NCBI RefSeq assembly: GCF_013410355.1
Contig: NZ_JACCFI010000001.1
Coordinates: forward strand, 1,488,001 to 1,552,000
Source of the DNA: Agromyces hippuratus
GTDB lineage: Bacteria; Actinomycetota; Actinomycetes; Actinomycetales; Microbacteriaceae
Direction: 5' to 3'
Length of the DNA stretch: 64,000 nucleotides
A program made the position numbers and the translations under genes. The notes under the pieces were generated by a model. That model was not told where the DNA came from. It ran no database searches and saw only the letters and a program-made list of their open reading frames with translations. Shown in pieces: positions 17,136-24,593 of this stretch (within the stretch, counting starts at the first letter, position 1; each line of letters starts with the position of its first letter).

Positions 17136-18119
17136 TCATTCGCCCGGGTAGACGAGGCCGATCTGCCGGCGGATCTCGTCGAGCGACGCCATGATCGCGA
17201 CGGTCTCGTCGATCGGCAGCAGGTCGCCGGTGAGGGTGCCTGCGGCGACGAGCCGTTCGACCGCCTCCGCCTGGAACTGCATGCCGCGGCCCACGACCTC
17301 CGAACGGTACTCCTCGAGCAGGGTTCCGTCTGCGGCGACGACCCGGAAGGTCGTCGGCGTGTACCAGACGTGGTCGATCTCGATGCGGGCCTCGGTGCCG
17401 AGCACGACCGCGGTGTTCGGTCCCTTCACGTCGCTCGCCGCGATGGTGGAGGCCATGCGCCCGCCCTCGTAGCTGTAGACGACGGCCACCTGGGCGTCGG
17501 CACCCGTCGACTTGAAGGTCGCAGAGGCCTGGGTCGTCGCGGGGGCGCCGAAGAGGTCCCACGCGAAGGAGATCGGGTAGATGCCGAGGTCGAGCAGCGC
17601 CCCGCCGCCGAGTTCGAGCGCGTTGATGCGGTGCGCAGGGTCGTCGGAGAGCAGTTGGGTGTGGTCGGCGATGAGCGTGCGCACCTCGCCGAGCGTGCCC
17701 GCCGCGATGATCTCGCGGATGCGCGCCATGTGCGGCAGGTACCTGGTCCACATGGCCTCGAGCACGAGCAGGCCCTTCGCCGCGGCCAGCTCGGCGAGCG
17801 CTCGTGCCTCGGCCGCGTTGACCGTGAACGCCTTCTCGACGAGCACGTGCTTGCCGGCTTCGAGCGCGAGGGTCGCGCCGGCGGCGTGCATCGGATGCGG
17901 CGTGGAGACGTAGATCACGTCGACCTCGGGGTCGGCGACGAGCGCTTCGTAGCTGGCATGCGCGTTCGGGATGCCGAACTCGGCGGCGAACGCGTCGGCG
18001 CTCTCCTGCGAGCGGGACCCCACCGCCTGCACGGTGAATCCGTTGAGCTTCAGGTCGTTGGCGAAGGCGTGCGCGATGCCGCCGGTGGCGAGGATGCCCC
18101 ACCGCAGTCGTTCGGTCAT
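17136..18119 (-). CDS. Gfo/Idh/MocA-family NAD(P)-dependent oxidoreductase
   Basis: A 327-residue oxidoreductase with an N-terminal Rossmann fold (WGILATGGIAHAFANDL) and the family signature VLVEKAF, where Lys96 is the conserved catalytic residue. The C-terminal domain has TRYLPHMARIREII and GGALLDLGIYPISFA typical of the dehydrogenases related to dimeric dihydrodiol and xylose dehydrogenases. The substrate, probably a sugar or inositol derivative, cannot be named. It is divergent from the SGNH genes across 80 bases. Confidence 0.9.
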   Translation of the reverse strand: MTERLRWGILATGGIAHAFANDLKLNGFTVQAVGSRSQESADAFAAEFGIPNAHASYEALVADPEVDVIYVSTPHPMHAAGATLALEAGKHVLVEKAFTVNAAEARALAELAAAKGLLVLEAMWTRYLPHMARIREIIAAGTLGEVRTLIADHTQLLSDDPAHRINALELGGGALLDLGIYPISFAWDLFGAPATTQASATFKSTGADAQVAVVYSYEGGRMASTIAASDVKGPNTAVVLGTEARIEIDHVWYTPTTFRVVAADGTLLEEYRSEVVGRGMQFQAEAVERLVAAGTLTGDLLPIDETVAIMASLDEIRRQIGLVYPGE

Positions 18120-18199
18120 GCCGACAGCCTATGCCGCCGGAACCCTCCCCCTGTTCGGGGATCATGCGGATTCCTCACGATCGGGTCTAGCGTTCAGTC

Positions 18200-19036
18200 A
18201 TGACGGCCGTTCTCCCCTGGAAGGGCCGCGTCACCGGCATCGCCGCCGCGGCCATCATCGCCCTCGTGGCCATCCCTGCGGGGATCGCCGGCCCGGCCTC
18301 TGCCGCGCCACCCTCTTCAGCATCGTCGTCGCCCGTCGCCAAGTACGTCGCCCTCGGCGACTCGGTGGCGGCAGGTCAGGGCGCCGGCGGCTACGTCGAC
18401 GCCTGCCTCCGGAGTCCCGCCGGCTACCCGACGCTCCTCGACGCCGCACCGCGCACGAACCTGCTGCGCAATCCCTCGTGCAGCGGGGCCACGATCGCGG
18501 ATGTCGCAGCGAACCAGCTCTCGCAGCTCAACCGCGGCACGACGCTCGTGACCCTCACGGTCGGCGCGAACGAGGTCGACCTGCCCGGCATCCTCGCGGC
18601 GTGCGCCACACCAGAGCCGAGTCTGGAGTGCCTGCTCGCCGTACAGGCCGCGCAGGACTACCTCGCCTCCGGGCAGCTGACCGTCGGCATCGCGGGACTC
18701 GTCACGGCGATCGCGACGCGCTCCCCCGGGGCGGAGGTCCTCGTGACCGGGTACGCGATCCCGTTCCAGCCCGGACTGCTCCCGCTCACCGATCAGGTGA
18801 ACGCGCTCGCCGGTGCGATGAACTCGCTCATCCGGGCGGGCGTCGCGGGGGCCGCGGCATCCGGAATCGACGCAGGCTACGTCGACGTGACCGCGCTGTT
18901 CGCAGGTCACGGCGTCGGTTCCGGCGCGTCCTGGCTCGGTGAGAATCCGGCTGACCCGATCACCTTCCTCCACCCGAACGCCGCCGGCTACTCCGCCTAC
19001 CGCGACGCGCTCCTGACCGCATCGGCACTGCCGTGA
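18200..19036 (+). CDS. secreted SGNH-family lipase/esterase (first of tandem pair)
   Basis: A 278-residue exported hydrolase. The signal peptide ends near PASAAPP. SGNH blocks are visible: ALGDSVAAG (Ser nucleophile), the GANEVDLPG block corresponding to GxND, and FLHPNAAGY with the catalytic His. Cys pairs around DACLRSP, NPSCSG, ACATPEPSLEC suggest disulphides, as in Streptomyces-type secreted lipases. It overlaps the next gene by four bases. Lipid or acetyl-glycan substrates are both possible. Confidence 0.88.
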   Translation: MTAVLPWKGRVTGIAAAAIIALVAIPAGIAGPASAAPPSSASSSPVAKYVALGDSVAAGQGAGGYVDACLRSPAGYPTLLDAAPRTNLLRNPSCSGATIADVAANQLSQLNRGTTLVTLTVGANEVDLPGILAACATPEPSLECLLAVQAAQDYLASGQLTVGIAGLVTAIATRSPGAEVLVTGYAIPFQPGLLPLTDQVNALAGAMNSLIRAGVAGAAASGIDAGYVDVTALFAGHGVGSGASWLGENPADPITFLHPNAAGYSAYRDALLTASALP

Positions 19037-19857
19037 ACGGGTCGTCGCGGCCGCGGTTCGCACTCGCGGCGACGCTGCTCGCAGCGCTGATCGCCCTCGG
19101 CTCGGTCGCGTCGCCGGCCCTGGCAGCCCCCTCCGGCAAGGGCAAGCCCGGTGGCGGGGGCGGCAACGCACAACTCGCCTACGCGGCGCTCGGCGACTCG
19201 TACGCGGCCGGCCTCGGCGCCGGCAGCTACCTCGAGACGAACTGCTACACCAGCTCGAAGGGGTACCCGGCACTGCTCGACGCCGATGCGAACCTCGCGC
19301 TCGCCGCTCGCCCTGCCTGCCGCGGCGCGACCACGGCGGACGTGATCTCGAAGCAGGTTCCCGCGCTCCCGACGAACGCCGTGCGGGTCTCGCTCACCGT
19401 CGGCGGCAACGACGTCGGATTCGCGAACGTGATGCAGAACTGCTTCGTGCTCGTGAACAGCACGTGCGAGACGCACATCGTCGCGGGCGAGACCATGGTG
19501 CAGAACGGAGTGCTCGCCCAGAACGTGCGCAACGCCATCGCGGCGATCAAGGCGAAGGCCTCGAACGCCCGGGTCGTCGTGACCGGCTACCCGCTGCTGT
19601 TCGCGCCGACCTCGCGCTACCAGTGGGCCACACGCGTCAACACCGGCACCGTCGCACTCAACGACGCGATCGAAGGCGCAGCCGTGCTGGCCGGCGCCGT
19701 CTACGTCGACGTCGAGGCGCCCTTCACCGGCCACGGCATCGGCAGCTCCGCGCCATGGATCAACGACTGGAGTTGGCTGCGCTCGAATGACTCGTTCCAC
19801 GCCACCGCCGCCGGGTACCAGGCCTTCGCGGCCGCCCTGCGCCCAGCGCTCAAGTGA
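19033..19857 (+). CDS. secreted SGNH-family lipase/esterase (second of tandem pair)
   Basis: A 274-residue paralogue of the preceding protein, started by a GTG that overlaps its stop codon. Signal peptide MNGSSRPRFALAATLLAALI, cut near LAAPSG. Blocks ALGDSYAAG, GGNDVGF and DSFHATAAGY give the full SGNH set, and the N-x-D block is more canonical (GGND) than in the first copy (GANE). Conserved Cys positions (ETNCY, RPACRG, NCFV, NSTCET) mirror the sister protein. The pair looks like a tandem duplication that has since diverged. Confidence 0.9.
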   Translation: MNGSSRPRFALAATLLAALIALGSVASPALAAPSGKGKPGGGGGNAQLAYAALGDSYAAGLGAGSYLETNCYTSSKGYPALLDADANLALAARPACRGATTADVISKQVPALPTNAVRVSLTVGGNDVGFANVMQNCFVLVNSTCETHIVAGETMVQNGVLAQNVRNAIAAIKAKASNARVVVTGYPLLFAPTSRYQWATRVNTGTVALNDAIEGAAVLAGAVYVDVEAPFTGHGIGSSAPWINDWSWLRSNDSFHATAAGYQAFAAALRPALK

Positions 19858-19893
19858 CCCCTGAACCACACGCGCTCTTCCTCGCGTGAGATG

Positions 19894-19922
19894 CGAACGG
19901 CCCGGCGATCCCGGGCCGTTCG
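19894..19922. terminator. terminator hairpin after SGNH pair
   Basis: A perfect 12-bp stem (19894-19905 with 19911-19922) and 5-base loop lies between convergent genes, 36 bases past the second SGNH stop. Confidence 0.75.
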
Positions 19923-19947
19923 TGTGTCCGGCGCCGAATCGGATCGC

Positions 19948-20505
19948 CTACCGGCCGCTCCGCTGCGAAGAGGTGCTGCCGATGGCGGCCTGGATCTCCC
20001 GAATCGTCGACCCGAGGAGGCCCGACGCGAGAAGCCCTGAGCCGAGCGGACCCGCGGTGTCCTCGCCGACGGGAGGCAACTGTCGAAGCGCCGACCTCGT
20101 CGCGTCGGTCATCTGCTCGAGCTGCCAGGAGACCTCATCGCGGACGGCATCGGGTCGATCCGGTGCGGCCAGCCCGACCGCCTTCGCGGCGTAGGCGGCC
20201 GCGCCGAGGGCATGCGCGCCCATGTGGGCGACGCCGGCGGCCTGTGCGGCGGCCCGCGCAGCCGCCACTGCCGCGGGAGAACTCACTGCGTGCGCAGCTC
20301 GACCGGCGACGAACCGTCGGCGTATCTCGCCGGCGGCATCGAGATCACCGCGAGCGAACGCCCGAGTCCGAGCGATGGCATCGCGTGGTCGATCGTCTGC
20401 CGGAGCCTCCGTCTCGAACAGGCCCAAGACCCGTTCGGCGCAATCCGCCGCCCAGACTGCGACCTCGCGGCGATCGGTCTCACTCAGCGACTGCGGCGAA
20501 AGCAT
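19948..20505 (-). CDS. Imm-5-like (putative immunity) domain protein
   Basis: A 185-residue, all-helical, Ala-rich protein. The opening ETDRREVAVWAADCAERVLGLFE, then DDRPRDAIARTRAFARGDL and the repeated AARAAAQAAGVAHMGAHALGAAAYAAKAVGLA pattern match what I remember of the Imm-5-like family predicted to neutralise polymorphic toxins. No toxin, secretion or recombination gene lies nearby, so an immunity role here is unsupported; a housekeeping helical-bundle role is equally possible. It starts 12 bases after the truncated MBL-fold gene and probably shares its promoter. The ATG at 20505 lacks a strong ribosome site. Confidence 0.7.
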   Translation of the reverse strand: MLSPQSLSETDRREVAVWAADCAERVLGLFETEAPADDRPRDAIARTRAFARGDLDAAGEIRRRFVAGRAAHAVSSPAAVAAARAAAQAAGVAHMGAHALGAAAYAAKAVGLAAPDRPDAVRDEVSWQLEQMTDATRSALRQLPPVGEDTAGPLGSGLLASGLLGSTIREIQAAIGSTSSQRSGR

Positions 20506-20517
20506 GCCAACAGGTTC

Positions 20518-20814
20518 TCATAGCGACCGCACGATGCAGCGCTGATCGGCACGCAACCACCGCTCACCTGCACCATCGAGCAGCCCGCGCTGCCCGATGC
20601 CGAGCTCCGGTTCCGTGGTGATGCCGTGCAGGCCCGGCTCGATCTCGGATGTGGTGATGCGATAGCCCTTGCCGGCCAGCTCCTCCCGCGTCGTCCACCG
20701 CTGCCCGCTCGCCGGAACGAACTGGCGGTCGTCGGAACAGATCGCGCAGGACGCGGGTGGGGTGGCGGTATCAGCATGCTCGATCGCGCACGTGGCGCAG
20801 GTCCAGATCGTCAC
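20518..20814 (-). pseudogene. N-terminal remnant of an MBL-fold metallohydrolase
   Basis: The 98-residue reading begins VTIWTCATCAIEHADTA, contains two CxxC pairs (CATC, CAIC) and SGQRWTTREELAGKGYRIT, then EPELGIGQRGLL. This is the N-terminal zinc-ribbon-like head of a known group of MBL-fold hydrolases of roughly 250 residues (recalled, not searched). After GQRGLL the similarity stops and 20 unrelated residues lead to a stop; the whole metallo-beta-lactamase domain with its HxHxDH motif is missing. The start GTG 20814 follows AAAGGG. A deletion that joined this head to the sequence before the Imm-5-like gene is the simplest explanation. Confidence 0.7.
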
Positions 20815-20843
20815 GGAAGCCCTTTCGTTCGGCGGCCTCGGCA

Positions 20844-20874
20844 AGTCTGAATGCTCAAGTCAACTTGAAGTCAA
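20844..20874 (-). promoter_or_regulatory. MerR/SoxR-type promoter with 19-bp spacer and central dyad
   Basis: On the minus strand a -35 TTGACT (20874-20869) and a -10-like CAGACT (20849-20844) are separated by exactly 19 bases. The spacer holds the dyad TCAAGT-TG-ACTTGA (20868-20855). An overlong spacer with a centred dyad is the hallmark of MerR-family activated promoters, and the dyad is very close to the SoxR box. It lies 30 bases upstream of the MBL-remnant start. No merR/soxR gene is adjacent. Confidence 0.6.
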
Positions 20875-20969
20875 GCCGGGAGAGCGCCGTCCCGGATGCC
20901 TCAGCCGGCGTCGCGCACGAGCGGCGCGCGTCGGCACGAGGGGATGCTCCGACAACCCTGCAGAACGAC

Positions 20970-21011
20970 AGAAGCCCGGAACCCACGCGATCTGCGTGAT
21001 TCCGGGCTTCT
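20970..21011 (-). terminator. terminator of tRNA-Thr
   Basis: A perfect 12-bp outer stem (20970-20981 with 21000-21011) encloses an inner 5-bp stem (20984-20988 with 20994-20998). It starts 7 bases beyond the 3' end of the tRNA on the minus strand. Confidence 0.75.
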
Positions 21012-21017
21012 GGTTGG

Positions 21018-21090
21018 AGCCGCCTGTGGGAATCGAACCCACGACCTTCTCATTACGAGTGAGACGCTCTGCCGACTGAGCTAAGGCGGC
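21018..21090 (-). tRNA. tRNA-Thr (anticodon CGT)
   Basis: A 73-base cloverleaf: acceptor GCCGCCT/AGGCGGC, D-arm AGCTCAGTCGGCAGAGC, anticodon stem TCTCA/TGAGA around loop CTCGTAA with anticodon CGT (reads ACG), and T-loop GGTTCGATTCC. No CCA is encoded. It has its own terminator. Confidence 0.97.
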
Positions 21091-21170
21091 GTGGCATCCG
21101 GCACGCTCGAGGCGTACCGACTGGCACGAGAATCCATGTTAGCGGGTTTCGGGAGCCCCGTTGACCACCT

Positions 21171-22751
21171 TCAGCATTTCGGGTCGCCGGCGGGAACGGT
21201 GCCGTCGATGAAGTACGACTCGACGGCGTCGTTCACGCACGCGTTGGACTTGTTGTAGGCGGTGTGCCCCTCGCCCTCGTAGGTGATGAGCACCCCGCTG
21301 TCGAGTTGCTCGGCGAGGGCGACGGCCCACTCGTACGGCGTCGCAGGGTCGCCGGTCGTGCCGATGACGAGGATCGGTGCGGCGCCCTCCGCGTGGATCT
21401 CGGCACGTTCGGCGTGGCTCTGGTACGGCCAGTTGATGCAACCGAGATCGCCGAACCCGAAGTACGGGCCGATGATCGGTGCGACCTCGGCGGTCGCCGC
21501 CGCGTTCTCGCGCATCACCTCGACATCGGACTGGTACGTGTAGTCGAGGCAGTTGACCGCGGTGAAGGCCTCGGCCGAGTTGTCGAGGTACGTGCCGTCT
21601 TCGCTGCGGCCGTTGTAGCCGTCGGCGAAGGCGAGGGCCGTGTCGGCATCGCCGAACATCACCGACTCGAACAGGTCGTTCAGGTACGGCCACGAGTCCG
21701 CACTGTAGAGCGGGTAGATGATCGCAGTGACGAGGGTGTCGGCACCCACGAGGCGGCCGTCGGTGCCGCGCAACGGGCTCTGGTCGACGGATGCCAGCAG
21801 CCGGCTGATCTCGTCGAGCGCGTCGTCGACCGTGCCGCTGAACGGGCAGTCGCTGCCCGAGAGGCAGAACTCGAGGTAGGCCTTCAGGGCGTTCTCGAAG
21901 CCGATCGCCTGCGCCTTCGACACCTCGGACTCGCTCGCCGCGGGGTCGATCGCCCCGTCGAGCACGAGCTTGCCGACCTTTTCGGGGTAGAGCTCGGCGT
22001 AGGTCGCGCCGAGGAACGTGCCATACGAGAACCCGAGGTAGTTGAGCTCATCGTCGCCGAGGATCGCGCGCAGCAGGTCCATGTCGCGTGCAGCGCTCTC
22101 GGTGTCGACGTTGCCGAGCAGCGGGCCGGTGTTCTCGGCGCAGGCCTCGCCGAACGCCCGCTCGGTCGATTCGACCTCGGCGATCCACTCGTCGCTGCCG
22201 CGCACGCCCGGAGTGATGCCGTAGAGGTACTCGTCCATCTCGGGGGCGTCGTAACAGGCCACTCCAGATGAGCGGCCGACGCCGCGGGGGTCGAATCCGA
22301 CGACGTCGAAGCGCTCCTGCAGGGGCTCCCCGACGGCGTAGTCGAGCGAGTCCATCACGAAGTCGTACCCCGAGCCGCCGGGGCCGCCCGGGTTCACGAG
22401 CAGCGAGCCGAGCTTGTCGCCCGTGGCCACGTGGCGCACGAGGGCGAGTTCGGTCTCGCCGGCCGAGGGGTCGCTCCAGTCGAGGGGCGCCTTCGCCGTG
22501 GTGCAGCCCATGCCGTCGCCGCAGCGCTCCCATTTCAGCACCTGCGTGTAGAAGGGCTCGAGATCGGCCGCGACCTCTTCACCGGTCGGTGTCGAGACCG
22601 GCTGCTGCGGATTCAGGAACGAGGGCACGCAACCGCTCAGGGCGAGCAGGGCTGCGAGGGCGCCGACGATCGCGCCGGCACGCGTACCACGCGGCATCCC
22701 TTCGACAGGCTCAGGACGGCGCCGTCGTCTGGCGGTGGTCGAGTCGATCAT
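21171..22751 (-). CDS. alpha/beta-hydrolase lipoprotein, TAP/SlpE-type peptidase
   Basis: An exported tripeptidyl-aminopeptidase-like hydrolase of 526 residues. The lipobox LALSGC predicts a lipid anchor. Catalytic features are GGPGGSGYDF (oxyanion region), GFDPRGVGRSSG, the nucleophile elbow GFSYGTFLG, a late Asp in GTTGDPATPYEWA and His in EGEGHTAYN; the C-terminal TAP-like domain is complete. The ATG at 22751 overlaps the holB stop by four bases. Its first 18 residues are odd: MIDSTTARRRRRPEPVEG encodes a repeat-derived PEPVEG peptide, and a second ATG at 22697 begins a conventional signal sequence (MPRGTRAGAIVGALAALLAL). Confidence 0.88.
   Translation of the reverse strand: MIDSTTARRRRRPEPVEGMPRGTRAGAIVGALAALLALSGCVPSFLNPQQPVSTPTGEEVAADLEPFYTQVLKWERCGDGMGCTTAKAPLDWSDPSAGETELALVRHVATGDKLGSLLVNPGGPGGSGYDFVMDSLDYAVGEPLQERFDVVGFDPRGVGRSSGVACYDAPEMDEYLYGITPGVRGSDEWIAEVESTERAFGEACAENTGPLLGNVDTESAARDMDLLRAILGDDELNYLGFSYGTFLGATYAELYPEKVGKLVLDGAIDPAASESEVSKAQAIGFENALKAYLEFCLSGSDCPFSGTVDDALDEISRLLASVDQSPLRGTDGRLVGADTLVTAIIYPLYSADSWPYLNDLFESVMFGDADTALAFADGYNGRSEDGTYLDNSAEAFTAVNCLDYTYQSDVEVMRENAAATAEVAPIIGPYFGFGDLGCINWPYQSHAERAEIHAEGAAPILVIGTTGDPATPYEWAVALAEQLDSGVLITYEGEGHTAYNKSNACVNDAVESYFIDGTVPAGDPKC
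22699..22715. repeat. TTCGACAGGCTCAGG-type dispersed repeat, single half
   Basis: The 17-base word CCTTCGACAGGCTCAGG matches a short dispersed repeat widespread in Microbacteriaceae and related genomes (from memory). On the minus strand it is read in frame as PEPVEG inside the TAP lipoprotein leader. A related full hairpin copy occurs at 48872-48923. Confidence 0.6.
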
Positions 22752-23929
22752 GCGGCCCCTCGTTCTGTGGACGGTCGTCGGATGGCGGAGACCAGCATCG
22801 CCTCGAGCGCGAGCGCAGGCGAGACGTTGCCGTCGATGCGGGTGCGCGCCTGCTGGATCGCGTCGAGCGTCGCGAGCGTTCGAGCAGGGGCAGCGGATGC
22901 CGCTGCGCGCTGCATGCCCGCCTCGAGCTCGCGGTTGACGAGCGGCACGTCGGCGTGGAGCTGGATGAGCAGGATGTCGCGGTAGAGCGACGCCAGGTCG
23001 ACGAGGATGCGGTCGATGCCGTCGCGGAGGCTTCTGGTGGCGCGACGCTTCTGGTCGTCTTCGAGCGCCTTCAGCTGCGGTCGCAGCGCGTTGGGCACCG
23101 CCTGCCCCGGCGCCACGCCGAGCGAGTGCAGGGCGCTCGCGCGCTCCTCGGCGTCGCGCAGTTCGCCGATCGCCTTGGCGTCTTCACCCGCGATCTCGAT
23201 GAAGCGTGCGGCGGTCGTCACCGCACCCGACGCGGATCGCACGGCGAGGGCGAGTTCGAGCGTCTCGGAGCGGCGTCGCCGCGCCTCCTCGTTGGTCGCG
23301 AGCCGGTGCGCCATGCCGATGTGGCTCTGCGACTCGCGGGCGGCGCGCTCGGCGAGCACGGGGTCGACGCCGTCGCGGCGTTCGAGGAGTGCCGCGACAT
23401 CCGCGATGCTCGGCACCTGCAGGCGCACCGAGCGCACGCGGGAGCGGATGGTCGGGATGAGGTCGGCCTCGCTCGGCGCGCACAGGATCCACACCGTGCG
23501 CTCGGGCGGCTCTTCGAGCTCTTTCAGCAGGAAGTTCGAGGTCTGCTCGGTCATGCGGTCGGCGTCTTCGACGATGATGACCCGGTGCCGGCCGATCGAC
23601 GGCGCGTAGTGCGAGCGGCGCACGATGTCGCGCACGTCGTCGCGCTTGATGATGACGCCCTCGGTGGCGAGCACGTGCAGGTCGGGGTGGCTGCGCGCAT
23701 CGACCTGAGCCTGGGTTCGTGCGTCGCCGTCGGCCGTGCCCGAGATGAGCGCGGTCGCGAAGGCGTACGCGAGGTTCGAACGCCCCGAACCGGGCGGGCC
23801 GGTGACGAGCCACGAGTGGGTCATCTGCTGCGCGCTCGAGCCTGCGGCCCCGGCCTCGGCCGATTCGGCCGCGGCGCGGAAGAGCGCGATCGCGGCGTCC
23901 TGCCCCGTCAGCTCACTCCACACGCTCAC
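22748..23929 (-). CDS. holB: DNA polymerase III subunit delta prime
   Basis: Clamp-loader subunit of 393 residues. The AAA+ fold is present, with a modified P-loop GPPGSGRS (Arg in place of the Lys needed for ATP binding), the sensor region IIVEDADRMTEQTSNFLLKELEEPP and the SRC-like VRSVRLQVP. The zinc-binding cysteines of E. coli HolB are absent, as often in actinobacteria. The C-terminal helical domain carries SPALALEAMLVSAIR. It lies 43 bases after tmk and overlaps the lipoprotein gene downstream. The start GTG 23929 has no good ribosome site, and a second GTG two codons later is an alternative. Confidence 0.93.
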   Translation of the reverse strand: MSVWSELTGQDAAIALFRAAAESAEAGAAGSSAQQMTHSWLVTGPPGSGRSNLAYAFATALISGTADGDARTQAQVDARSHPDLHVLATEGVIIKRDDVRDIVRRSHYAPSIGRHRVIIVEDADRMTEQTSNFLLKELEEPPERTVWILCAPSEADLIPTIRSRVRSVRLQVPSIADVAALLERRDGVDPVLAERAARESQSHIGMAHRLATNEEARRRRSETLELALAVRSASGAVTTAARFIEIAGEDAKAIGELRDAEERASALHSLGVAPGQAVPNALRPQLKALEDDQKRRATRSLRDGIDRILVDLASLYRDILLIQLHADVPLVNRELEAGMQRAAASAAPARTLATLDAIQQARTRIDGNVSPALALEAMLVSAIRRPSTERGAA

Positions 23930-23972
23930 GGTTCAACGCTACCGTCAGCGGCCGACGATGCGATCGACCTGT

Positions 23973-24593
23973 TCAGAGGAGCCCGGCCACTCGATCGCGG
24001 ATCGCCGCGGCGATCTCCTCGACCGGCCTCGCCGCGTCGACGACGAGGAAGCGGGCGGGCTCCGCCGCTGCGAGCTCGAGGTACGCGCCGCGAACCCGGT
24101 CGTGGAACTCGGATGCCTCCGCCTCCAGCCGGTCGTAGCGCGTCCGCGCATCGTCGAGGCGGGTGCGCGCCGATGCGGCATCGAGATCGAGCAGGATCGT
24201 CAGGTCGGGCGCGAGGCCCTCGGTCGCCCACTCGGAGAGCCCGCGCACGGCCTCGGCGTCGAGCACTCGCCCGGCGCCCTGGTAGGCCACCGAGGAGTCG
24301 ATGTAGCGGTCCTGGATGACGACCTCGCCGCGGGCGAGCGCCGGACGCACCACGGTCGCGACGTGGTGCGCGCGGTCGGCGGCGTAGAGCAGCGCCTCGG
24401 CGCGGGGCGCGATGTCGCCGCGATGGTGCAGCACGATCTCGCGCACCTCGACGCCGACCTCGGTGCCGCCGGGCTCGCGCGTGCGCACGATGGTGCGCCC
24501 GGACTCGACCAGCCAGGCACCGAGCAGTTCGGCCTGGGTCGTCTTGCCGGACCCGTCGCCGCCCTCGAGGGTGATGAAGAGCCCGTCGCTCAC
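23973..24593 (-). CDS. tmk: thymidylate kinase
   Basis: Phosphorylates dTMP to dTDP for DNA synthesis. The 206-residue protein shows the P-loop GGDGSGKTTQ (residues 11-20), the TREPGGTEVGVEVR segment, the DRYIDSSVAYQGAGR motif and the LID-region Arg residues. Start GTG 24593 overlaps the topA stop by four bases, so tmk is translated from the topA message. The trio topA-tmk-holB is a conserved DNA-replication block. Confidence 0.96.
   Translation of the reverse strand: MSDGLFITLEGGDGSGKTTQAELLGAWLVESGRTIVRTREPGGTEVGVEVREIVLHHRGDIAPRAEALLYAADRAHHVATVVRPALARGEVVIQDRYIDSSVAYQGAGRVLDAEAVRGLSEWATEGLAPDLTILLDLDAASARTRLDDARTRYDRLEAEASEFHDRVRGAYLELAAAEPARFLVVDAARPVEEIAAAIRDRVAGLL

Noticed and set aside
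19948..20874. A toxin-immunity module around the Imm-5-like gene
   Set aside because: No toxin-like C-terminal domain, WXG100 protein or secretion gene was found near it; only an MBL-fold remnant is present.
20850..21120. Integration site or genomic island boundary at tRNA-Thr
   Set aside because: No integrase gene, no repeated tRNA 3' end and no change in base composition on either side.
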